Below are positions 34,623 through 41,173 of a stretch of 46,202 nucleotides of DNA, in pieces; the first letter of the stretch is position 1, and each line of letters begins with the position of its first letter. The position numbers were made by a program, and so were the translations under genes. Under the pieces are notes generated by a model. It made no database searches. It worked only from the letters and a program-made list of their open reading frames with translations, and had not been told where the DNA came from. Location of the stretch: positions 1-46,202 of the IMG/VR virus record IMGVR_UViG_3300024273_000663; one strand, given 5' to 3'. The DNA comes from a virus.

Positions 34623-36836
34623 TTATTTTTTTATTATTTCTGATGTTGATCCGCTTTGCGAATATTTTGCAATACTTAAACTTATTGATGTTTTTTGGAC
34701 TGGTGCATTTGGTCTATACAATTCCTTATTACAAGCCATAATAGCTAAACCAGAACTGATTGCAGCGTCGTATTTTGTTCTATTATTTATATCAAACTTT
34801 GCCCAATCATTCAAAGTATCTGAGAAGTACATTGTGCCGTAATCCCCATCTTCTTTTAAGCCTACATATCTATCTATATACATTTCTATTGCCGCAGCAT
34901 GAGCCTGCTTCATATCCTCGCTCGAGTTTGGCACTCCTCCAATTTCTTTTTCAGTAACAGATAACTTATTCCATATCTTGTCAGGTCTGTTAATCGAGTA
35001 CCCTCTATAGCCCCTTCTTTTAAAATAATATAATAGTCTTGGCTTATTATTTTCTGCTAGTATAGGCATGCCGTAAAACACACACGCCATCAACACATCT
35101 TCAAAAAATATTTCAGCTGTTGGAGGCCTTGACACATATTCTAAGAAAAACGTACTTGGCGGAGCGTCTTCCATATTGAATTTTGTTAATCCGTGCAGAG
35201 CTCCTTTAGAACCTCTATTATCTGTTGTTCCAGATATATCATAGCTGTCGCATCCAAATGCGCCAACGTGCTCATTTCCAGGGTACTTAAGTCCATTTTT
35301 AATTATTTGCTTATTTTGCATTTCGGCGGACGGTGTCCACGTAACTAAAAATCTACCTTGCGGGTTTGGTGAAAACAATACTTTTGTATCTTTAACGCCA
35401 TTTTGCCATTGAAAACTGCCCTTTGTTATAACAGCAGTTGTTTTAAGATCCTCGTTATAATCTATTTGTTCGTATATTTTAGCTAAGTTAAATATACTAT
35501 TTTGTGTTTCATCTCTAAACGCGTGCTCCTCTGTCCTTGGAAACTGTCTGTAATATTCATTTAAGGCATCTTGGTCTCCTTTTAAGCCTTCAGCTTCATT
35601 TGACCAGTGCTCTATAACTCCTGTGTCAATAGTGTCCCCTTGTGGTCCAATAGTAGGACTGGTTGGCGTATTAAATACTGGAATTCCATAAGAATCAATA
35701 AATCCCTCGTAATTCCATTCCATAGGAATAAATAAAGAGTATAAGCCAGATCTGGTTTGCCCGTTTGCATTTCTTTTTGTTACGTCAGAGCTTGAATATA
35801 ATTTTTTAAAATTTTCACCACCTCTATCTAAAGAGTTGGAAGTTGATCCCATTAAACATTTACCAATTATTCTCGATCCTAGTCTTAACGTTGTCTTAGT
35901 TACCCTCCAGTTGTTTAAAATATTATTAGGTCTTTCCCATTTTCCGCTTTCATCGTGAACTAGTAGCTTTAGCTTTTCACCATCGTAGGCATTGTCACCT
36001 GTATTTTTCCAGTCAATTGTTGTATCAAGCCCTGCCAGCACTTCTAGCTTATTACTATCTCCAAGCTTTTTTCTAGTTAATTTAGAAGCCGGGACACGGT
36101 AAGCAAGTTCTGTTTTCGGCCGGTCCATACCGTCCTGAATAGGTTTAAAAAAGAAGGGGTAGTTAACTGATATTGGGACAACTTTGTCCGTAAACATCTT
36201 CTTAGCATCACCCCCCGATTTTGATAATATACCATACCTTGAATCGCTAGATATAGTGGCTAAATTTACAATTTCTCCGGACGCCATAAATGAAAATCCA
36301 GATCTTCTATTTTTAAGATAGCATAGCCCGTAGCACCTATAATCTGCTTTGCAAGCTTCCCAGAATATGTAGAATAATCTATTTGACTCTCTAAAGTCTG
36401 GTTGACCTACGTCAATCTTTGACCACTGTAGATACATGTAATGAGAGCCCGTAACGTAAGAGGCTTTCCCATTATTATTAAACCAGTGTCCATTTTCTCT
36501 CCTTGTAAATTGTTCGTCGATATAAACTCCCCACTTGTCTTTAAACGAGTCCGGATAATCTCTCCAGTCAAATATGCTGTTTATAGATTTAAGCTCCTTA
36601 GGATAAGCCTCAGGCGTCCATTTATCAGCTGTCTTATCTATTTTAGACGGAGCTTTTGGCAACGCTATCTTTAAATTTTGTATTTGATATATTTCGCCTA
36701 TTTCCCCGGTCTTACTTATAACAACAACGTCGTGCTCTTTATTGTACCCATAGTCCCATTTTTTAGACTTGTTAAGTCTTGATATGGTGTTTTCCCTTAT
36801 GGGAGTTACTACTGCGTAAAGTGATTGCTCGTACAT
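34623..36836 (-). CDS. terL: Terminase large subunit
   Basis: This 737-residue protein is the packaging motor ATPase and nuclease. A non-classical Walker A is visible at 175-182 (KNRRSGFS, in LCYLKNRRSGFSFMASGE), a Walker B near residue 290 (LKLLVHDESGKW, Asp-Glu), and the nuclease aspartates begin in HVGAFGCDSYDISGT in the C-terminal half. The basic RR in place of the GK of a standard P-loop is a known style in terminases of this type. It starts one base over the stop of the small upstream gene (TAATG) and precedes the portal by 1 nt. Confidence 0.88.
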   Translation of the reverse strand: MYEQSLYAVVTPIRENTISRLNKSKKWDYGYNKEHDVVVISKTGEIGEIYQIQNLKIALPKAPSKIDKTADKWTPEAYPKELKSINSIFDWRDYPDSFKDKWGVYIDEQFTRRENGHWFNNNGKASYVTGSHYMYLQWSKIDVGQPDFRESNRLFYIFWEACKADYRCYGLCYLKNRRSGFSFMASGEIVNLATISSDSRYGILSKSGGDAKKMFTDKVVPISVNYPFFFKPIQDGMDRPKTELAYRVPASKLTRKKLGDSNKLEVLAGLDTTIDWKNTGDNAYDGEKLKLLVHDESGKWERPNNILNNWRVTKTTLRLGSRIIGKCLMGSTSNSLDRGGENFKKLYSSSDVTKRNANGQTRSGLYSLFIPMEWNYEGFIDSYGIPVFNTPTSPTIGPQGDTIDTGVIEHWSNEAEGLKGDQDALNEYYRQFPRTEEHAFRDETQNSIFNLAKIYEQIDYNEDLKTTAVITKGSFQWQNGVKDTKVLFSPNPQGRFLVTWTPSAEMQNKQIIKNGLKYPGNEHVGAFGCDSYDISGTTDNRGSKGALHGLTKFNMEDAPPSTFFLEYVSRPPTAEIFFEDVLMACVFYGMPILAENNKPRLLYYFKRRGYRGYSINRPDKIWNKLSVTEKEIGGVPNSSEDMKQAHAAAIEMYIDRYVGLKEDGDYGTMYFSDTLNDWAKFDINNRTKYDAAISSGLAIMACNKELYRPNAPVQKTSISLSIAKYSQSGSTSEIIKK

Positions 36837-37114
36837 TACTTAGATCTTCTTTCAGCGAACCCCGCAAATTGCTTTTCTTCTTTATCTTCCTTTGGCTTAT
36901 CGTCTAATATTCTTTGCTCTTCTTCAATACGGTTAAGTATTTCAAAGGCGTCAAATATAGCTAGCTTTTTTGTAGCAGCAGCGTTCTTTAGCTTGTCAGC
37001 AGATAAATCGTCGTCTCCGTTATTTAAAATCGCTTCTTCTGCAACTTTAATTAATTCTAAAACCGCCTTATGTCCAGCTTGGATTATATTCTTCTTCGTC
37101 TCCTTTACATTCAT
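36836..37114 (-). CDS. Small helical protein, possible terminase small subunit
   Basis: This 92-residue protein is helical with an N-terminal basic part (MNVKETKKNIIQAGHKAVLE) and a core helix pattern (KLKNAAATKKLAIFDAFEIL) followed by a charged, disordered end. It lies just before the large terminase and shares a TAATG overlap with it, the usual place for a DNA-recognising small terminase. No clear HTH was seen, so the assignment rests on position. It overlaps the upstream gene by 47 bases, so its true start may be further inside. Confidence 0.5.
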   Translation of the reverse strand: MNVKETKKNIIQAGHKAVLELIKVAEEAILNNGDDDLSADKLKNAAATKKLAIFDAFEILNRIEEEQRILDDKPKEDKEEKQFAGFAERRSK

Positions 37115-37649
37115 ATTCGATTGTGATTAAATTTGTGGGTACGCGGTATAACCTCTGCCCTTCTATCATAAATTCATATTCCATACCAGGCCTGAACCCA
37201 ACTAACTTCCCAACTTTTACGTTGTCATTACCATACTTTACGATGCCTCTAAAAGGTATTTCCTTGTCCATAGAAAAAATATCATTAGACTTTAACGGTT
37301 TAACAAAACAATATCCATCCAAAGCTTTCCACTTACCGTTTCTTTTATAAGCATATATTTGGTCTGGTTGTACTAAGTAAATATCCTCTTTATAAAAATT
37401 TTTACTATTCTTCTCTTTGCCTCTTACGTCTCTAAACCTTCTAAAAACATTGTGATGCACTATTATTTCGTCGCCAGGTAGTATAATACTGTTCCCGACA
37501 AATGGTGTATTAGTAACTACTCCAATTCTGTTAGTATATTCGTGATTTTGTAATTCTGTATTTAATATTAAAGAACTTTCGCCAACTTTTATTTCGCTTG
37601 TAGTTCTCCCCCCTTTAGGCGATACTAAATAATCAAAAACGCTTTTCAT
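37068..37649 (-). CDS. Beta-rich protein with GroES-like segments
   Basis: This 193-residue protein is mostly beta structure. The part IGVVTNTPFVGNSIILPGDE followed by IIVHHNVFRRFRD has the barrel and PGDE turn pattern of a GroES subunit. A second similar stretch appears near the end (FRGIVKYGNDNVKVGKLVGF). It could therefore be a tandem GroES-like protein, distinct from the obvious GroES at 40910-41173. It lies next to the terminase genes, with a 47-base overlap into the small gene. A virion assembly factor is plausible, but the chaperonin link is from pattern only. Confidence 0.5.
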   Translation of the reverse strand: MKSVFDYLVSPKGGRTTSEIKVGESSLILNTELQNHEYTNRIGVVTNTPFVGNSIILPGDEIIVHHNVFRRFRDVRGKEKNSKNFYKEDIYLVQPDQIYAYKRNGKWKALDGYCFVKPLKSNDIFSMDKEIPFRGIVKYGNDNVKVGKLVGFRPGMEYEFMIEGQRLYRVPTNLITIEYECKGDEEEYNPSWT

Positions 37650-37651
37650 TA

Positions 37652-37873
37652 TTAATATGATATATCGTACTCTACTGACAGAGCCATGTTTTTATTAAAG
37701 TCTTTCCAGGCCATTGTTAAATCACCTTTCGATATATAGATAGAGTACTTGTCTTCATCTTCTATTATATTGGTTATAATATGACCGCCATACACTTCTT
37801 GCCCAACGGCATAGTGCATAGCGTCATTTTTATAATCCCTACCTACGCTAATCTTACGTATTATTTGCAACAT
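37652..37873 (-). CDS. Small hypothetical protein
   Basis: This 73-residue protein (MLQIIRKISVGRDYKNDAMH onward) is alpha/beta and acidic toward the end. I placed the start at 37873, which overlaps the upstream gene by 20 bases; a start at 37900 would add nine residues and overlap by 47. The GQEVYGGHIITNIIEDEDKY segment looks like a small beta barrel. It has no known family and lies 2 nt from the GroES-like gene. Confidence 0.55.
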   Translation of the reverse strand: MLQIIRKISVGRDYKNDAMHYAVGQEVYGGHIITNIIEDEDKYSIYISKGDLTMAWKDFNKNMALSVEYDISY

Positions 37874-38123
37874 CAGAAATTTCGCCTGTTGATAGGTCAA
37901 TATTAACCGGCCCGTATTCTGCCTCTAGAGTAGCTTGTATTTTTTTCATTTCCTCGGCTAATCCAGCCAAAGTATGCAATAGCTCATGTTTATGCGCTTC
38001 CAAACCTCCTACTTGTAATTGCACCTTATTAATAGCTGTAACTTTTTCATTTAGCGTAGCCAGCTCTTCTGCTGTGATAACTCTGTTTGCAGTTGCAATA
38101 ACATCTTCTTTAACTTTTTTCAT
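37854..38123 (-). CDS. Small coiled-coil protein
   Basis: This 89-residue protein is helical with heptad spacing (about 10-70, VITAEELATLNEKVTAINKV and AGLAEEMKKIQATLEAEYG). The end YGPVNIDLSTGEISD looks like a beta hairpin that recurs in proteins of related phages as I recall. No function is known. It is in the run of small head-assembly-side genes and starts behind an A/T-rich leader. Confidence 0.6.
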   Translation of the reverse strand: MKKVKEDVIATANRVITAEELATLNEKVTAINKVQLQVGGLEAHKHELLHTLAGLAEEMKKIQATLEAEYGPVNIDLSTGEISDVANNT

Positions 38124-38135
38124 TTTTGATTTAAT

Positions 38136-38297
38136 TTAATTATTGTTTTTATATGGAAACGCTTTATTTAACGCTTCTTTTCTTCTATCACAGCCGCAGT
38201 CTTTTTTTGTCACTGCGGCTATTTTTTCCACTATTTTTTTAATCCCTGTTGCGGTAGTTATTTTTTCTATTGTATCACCTAATCCTTTTGATTCCAT
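38136..38297 (-). CDS. Small conserved-type phage protein (53 aa)
   Basis: A 53-residue frame starts at ATG 38297 and ends with TAA at 38136-38138. Its sequence opens with GLGDTIEKITTATGIKKIVE and has a closing DCGCDRRKEALNKAFPY with a C-x-C pair that could bind metal. Proteins with the pattern GLGDTIEKxTxATGIKK then DCGCDxRK occur in Bacteroidota phages as I recall. The start is 5 nt past the previous stop, and the composition is like its neighbours. The function is unknown. Confidence 0.7.
   Translation of the reverse strand: MESKGLGDTIEKITTATGIKKIVEKIAAVTKKDCGCDRRKEALNKAFPYKNNN
38192..38220 (+). repeat. 9-bp inverted repeat with T-run inside a late gene
   Basis: AGCCGCAGT at 38192-38200 and ACTGCGGCT at 38212-38220 form a perfect stem with an 11-nt loop. 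On the plus strand it is followed by ATTTTTT, so it looks like a rho-independent terminator pointing against the gene it lies in. Confidence 0.6.
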
Positions 38298-38301
38298 AAT
38301 A

Positions 38302-38547
38302 TTAACATTTCCAATTTCTTCTAGCTATGTCATTTGGACAATCTCCGTTTTTATCTGGGTCTTTACATTTCTTAATACCAGCAGATCTAGCGCAGTACGA
38401 GTCTCTACGAGATCCGCCTCCAGGCTGCGGAGCTTTAAGGTCACCACCTGTTTTACTATTATATGCTTTTCTTTCTGAAGCACTCATTCCGGCTTTATAA
38501 GGTTTAACTCTTTTAGCGGGAGAACTAGGGGACATTTTAAAAGCCAT
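38302..38547 (-). CDS. Small Cys-containing protein (DUF6321-like), SPxK motif
   Basis: This 81-residue protein is basic with a start MAFKMSPSSPAKRVKPYK. A central Gly/Pro/Lys-rich segment (YNSKTGGDLKAPQPGGGSRR) is followed by a Cys-containing end (SYCARSAGIKKCKDPD and the closing NWKC). The order LKAPQPxGGSRRxSYCARxxG resembles the DUF6321 family of phage and virus proteins; its function is not known. It shares the SPAK motif and MAFKM opening with nearby genes. The ATG overlaps the upstream stop by one base. Confidence 0.7.
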   Translation of the reverse strand: MAFKMSPSSPAKRVKPYKAGMSASERKAYNSKTGGDLKAPQPGGGSRRDSYCARSAGIKKCKDPDKNGDCPNDIARRNWKC

Positions 38548-39617
38548 TATTTAAAGTATTTCATTTTCATTGGTGATTTTTTATTAAAAAATCCGTTGCT
38601 CTTTTTATTCGCAACCGCTTTAAGCTGTTCCTCGGTATCAGCAACTTCGGATTTAGACGTGGTTGTTGGGGTTGGTTTTTCAAACTTCTTAACATCCTGG
38701 CTTTTAGTTGTTCCTAAATCTCCAGCTTTATTTTTATCAAATTCCTGACTAGCTCGGTAGTCAATAGATTCTTTTTGGTCTTTAATTGTCGAGTCTGATT
38801 CCTGTAACAACTCCTGATTACTTTTAACATTTTTATTTGAGTATCCGCCAGACTCACTCGCTTTCAAATTTTGAGCGCTTTGATTTTTTGAAGCTTGTAT
38901 CTCAGATTTGATAATCTCTCCTCTTTGGGATCTTTTATTCTCTTTTATTTTTGCTTTACCTTCTTTGAAGGCTTTTTTGCCTTCGGGGGTAGACTTATCT
39001 GCATTTGCTCGCAAGCTACGCATATCATTTCTTTTTTCTTGTCCGGTGAGGTTTTTTATATTTCTAACATTGCCTCTTCTATCTAGTGCTGTTTGAGCAT
39101 CTCCCTCTTCCCTCTTATACAAGTCTCCTTCTGCTTTACCAAAAAGACTAGTGCCTGGAACAGTTGTTGTTACTGATTCTTTTGAAGCTACAGCGTCCTT
39201 AGCTTTTGCCCCAGCTAGTTCTTTATTTGCTTTATCGGTTTCTGCTTTAGATGGCTTGTAGTCTGGGCCAAGATTTTTCTTACCTTTATTAAGCGCGTCA
39301 ACATTAGACGTTACCTTCGATCCCGGCGTTGTCAATTGCTGCCCCGCTCCCGTACTTTTGTTTACAGATTGGTATTTAGAGCCGCTTATCATACCGGAAT
39401 TAGATTCTTTTGCCTCGCTCCCTTTTGCTAATGGATTTTTTTTATCTTCCTTAGTTTCTTTGAATGGAGACGACTTCATTTTTGCAGGCGATGGCGAACT
39501 ACCTGTTCGGCTGTTGCCAGAAACCCCTGCTGCTCCAACGTTAAGTATAGGTTCTGATACTTTCTTACCGAATAAGCCTTTGCTTACTCTTGCGGTGATT
39601 GGTGTATTTTTTGACAT
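38547..39617 (-). CDS. Large disordered basic protein with SPxK motifs
   Basis: This 356-residue protein is low in hydrophobic residues and rich in Lys, Ser, Asn, Gly, Asp and Glu, so most of it is probably disordered. Its opening is MSKNTPITARVSKGLFGKKV, with SPSPAKMKSSPFK at 41-53 and a C-terminus KKSPMKMKYFK. Residues about 190-260 are Arg/Lys/Glu-rich and helical (EGKKAFKEGKAKIKENKRSQ). The SPxK motif also appears in four neighbouring proteins. It may bind nucleic acid or act as an assembly factor in the head, but neither is shown by the sequence. Confidence 0.65.
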   Translation of the reverse strand: MSKNTPITARVSKGLFGKKVSEPILNVGAAGVSGNSRTGSSPSPAKMKSSPFKETKEDKKNPLAKGSEAKESNSGMISGSKYQSVNKSTGAGQQLTTPGSKVTSNVDALNKGKKNLGPDYKPSKAETDKANKELAGAKAKDAVASKESVTTTVPGTSLFGKAEGDLYKREEGDAQTALDRRGNVRNIKNLTGQEKRNDMRSLRANADKSTPEGKKAFKEGKAKIKENKRSQRGEIIKSEIQASKNQSAQNLKASESGGYSNKNVKSNQELLQESDSTIKDQKESIDYRASQEFDKNKAGDLGTTKSQDVKKFEKPTPTTTSKSEVADTEEQLKAVANKKSNGFFNKKSPMKMKYFK

Positions 39618-39627
39618 ATTTTTTTTA

Positions 39628-39957
39628 TTAGTTTGTTTCAGTTTCGGTTAGGTTAGCAGCTTTTGGCTTTGCTTTTTTTGGATTGAATACTTTGCTAACT
39701 TCTGCGCCAACATCAACAAATTTTTTGTTCATATCTCCAGCGCCAGCAACTAGCGAGTCATTCATTTTAAGAGGAGAACACTTTTGTGTTATAGGCGTTC
39801 TTTTGGACATTGCCTGCTTAGCTTCTGCTAACGAAACGTTTTGCCCGCCTTCGCCTTGTCTTGGTCCCGGGGCAGATAGCTCTTGCGCTCCATTTCTATT
39901 CTGTTTACTAGCTACGCCGCTTGATAACCTAGAACTATTTCTAATTGTAAATGCCAT
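39628..39957 (-). CDS. Small disordered protein with SPLK motif
   Basis: This 109-residue protein is Ser/Asn/Lys-rich. Residues 51-57 read SKRTPIT, close to the opening of the 356-residue protein (SKNTPIT), and SPLKM lies at 61-65. The C-terminus is basic, then Asn/Thr/Glu-rich. No domain is recognised. The shared short motifs suggest that this gene and its neighbour arose by partial duplication. Confidence 0.6.
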   Translation of the reverse strand: MAFTIRNSSRLSSGVASKQNRNGAQELSAPGPRQGEGGQNVSLAEAKQAMSKRTPITQKCSPLKMNDSLVAGAGDMNKKFVDVGAEVSKVFNPKKAKPKAANLTETETN

Positions 39958-39962
39958 ATCTT

Positions 39963-40310
39963 TTATTTTTTATATGCTTCAGCTTCCCATTCAAAATCGG
40001 GGTGCCCTTCGTTCATGTCGGATCTTCTATATATTTTAGCTGGTGACTTAGTGTCCTTTTTCCATATAACGGAGTCATCTGTATATTGTAATCTTCCTTG
40101 AGCCATTTGGTCAAGATGAACTTTTTCGTGCTCAACTGCTTTTTCTACTTTGTTATTCGGTAGCTTGCTGTTGATAAATATAGTTCCGTCTCTATTAGCC
40201 TCAGCCTCAATGCCATTGCCTAGATCATCCTTCTTAAATACAGGTGTATTATTAGTTGATGAATCGTGTGTTCCAAATATGTTGTTTTTTGGAGCCATCT
40301 TAAATGCCAT
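39963..40310 (-). CDS. Small HExxH zinc-metallopeptidase-like protein
   Basis: This 115-residue protein has HEKVH at 61-65 (AVEHEKVHLDQM), a zinc-binding HExxH motif, and a downstream Glu cluster (FEWEAEAYKK; Glu107, Glu109, Glu111) that could supply the third ligand as in gluzincins. Its opening MAFKMAPKNN and the SPAK motif at 89-92 tie it to its neighbours. It is very small for a peptidase, so it might be a domain that needs a partner, or a catalytically inactive relative. It lies in the late head-side cluster, where a maturation protease would fit; that is inference. Confidence 0.65.
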   Translation of the reverse strand: MAFKMAPKNNIFGTHDSSTNNTPVFKKDDLGNGIEAEANRDGTIFINSKLPNNKVEKAVEHEKVHLDQMAQGRLQYTDDSVIWKKDTKSPAKIYRRSDMNEGHPDFEWEAEAYKK

Positions 40311-40311
40311 A

Positions 40312-40461
40312 TTAGCGCTTTGCTTTTTTAGCAGGAGACTTCTTTTCAGAGTTGATCTCGGCTCTTTCCATAAATTTAGGCTCTTTATTTTTTTTACTAT
40401 CTTCTTTACTAGTAACTTTCTTAGCCACCGTTTTTTTAGCTATTTGTTTATTGGCCGCCAT
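40312..40461 (-). CDS. Small lysine-rich protein with SPAK motif (49 aa)
   Basis: A 49-residue frame from ATG 40461 to TAA at 40312-40314 encodes a very basic protein (about 16 Lys). It has KQIAKKTVAKKVTS at the start, a short acidic middle, and ends KKSPAKKAKR. It fills the gap between the HExxH gene and the winged-helix-like gene with 1 nt to the former. It shares SPAK with its neighbours and could bind DNA through charge. The lysine-rich composition makes a random frame possible but less likely, since spacing and motif agree. Confidence 0.6.
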   Translation of the reverse strand: MAANKQIAKKTVAKKVTSKEDSKKNKEPKFMERAEINSEKKSPAKKAKR

Positions 40462-40478
40462 AACTTTGTTTTTTTAGT

Positions 40479-40919
40479 TTATCTTTCTTGATCTTTTATC
40501 ATACCGTCAATAGCTTTGTTAAATACTTTATCCGTGTATGTTTTATTTTTAAAAAATGTACTTCTATAGGACGTTGGTAAATCTTCTTCGCCTAAAAGTA
40601 TGTTATACATCCTTGTTATTAATCTTTTTGCTTTTGATGAAGTTTGGTAAACTGTAAACTTCATGGTTGTTCTGTTTCTTTCTCGCCATACATCAATCCA
40701 TCCGTTCTTACGAAGACGTTCCCATCTTACTTTATCCCAAGAGTATGTGTATGCTCCTTCTATGAAATCATTACGTGTAAAATGTTTTTTGCAATCTAAA
40801 TATATTAGCAATTCTAGATCAGCGTCATTTAAACCATAAGTTTTACAGGCCCATTTGCGAACAAGCCTGTAATACTTTAATAAATTCATATCCCTTAAGT
40901 CAGTATACGTTAGTCGCAT
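40479..40919 (-). CDS. Putative winged-helix DNA-binding protein
   Basis: This 146-residue protein is helical and basic. Residues 15-90 (YYRLVRKWACKTYGLNDADL, then FTRNDFIEG and VRWERLRKNGWIDVWRERN) follow the order of a MarR-type winged helix: helical opening, recognition helix, then a beta wing with the basic RERNRTTMKF. A helical tail (KAKRLITRMYNILLGEEDLP) may dimerise it. It overlaps the GroES start by 10 bases. It may regulate the late arm, or be a structural protein; MarR-like fold is inference from pattern. Confidence 0.6.
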   Translation of the reverse strand: MRLTYTDLRDMNLLKYYRLVRKWACKTYGLNDADLELLIYLDCKKHFTRNDFIEGAYTYSWDKVRWERLRKNGWIDVWRERNRTTMKFTVYQTSSKAKRLITRMYNILLGEEDLPTSYRSTFFKNKTYTDKVFNKAIDGMIKDQER

Positions 40920-41173
40920 TCAATTAGAACAACGTCGTTAATTGTTATAACAAAATATAATTCGTCATCCCATTCAATTCCGTGTCCGGCGTGCTTATCA
41001 TATCTGATAATATCTCCTGGGTTTAAGAAGTCAATTTTTTCGCCAACACTAATTATTCTACCTTTTAAGTATCTAACATCGTGATTTTGGCTTTGTGTTA
41101 TTTCAAGACCAGCTATAGACTTTGGAGCTTCTTTAATTTTGTCTATAACAATAAAGTGGTTTACTGCTTTCAT
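40910..41173 (-). CDS. groES: Phage co-chaperonin GroES
   Basis: This 87-residue protein has the GroES barrel pattern: FIVIDKIKEA at the start, GRIISVGEKIDFLNPGDIIR, the YDKHAGHGIEWDDELYFVI strand and a closing DVVLIECD. GroES caps GroEL and encloses the folding chamber. The mobile loop is present but differs from the host type (SIAGLEITQSQ). It lies immediately downstream of GroEL (the two are adjacent without a gap) and overlaps the winged-helix gene by 10 bases, so the two chaperonin genes are expressed together. Confidence 0.85.
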   Translation of the reverse strand: MKAVNHFIVIDKIKEAPKSIAGLEITQSQNHDVRYLKGRIISVGEKIDFLNPGDIIRYDKHAGHGIEWDDELYFVITINDVVLIECD

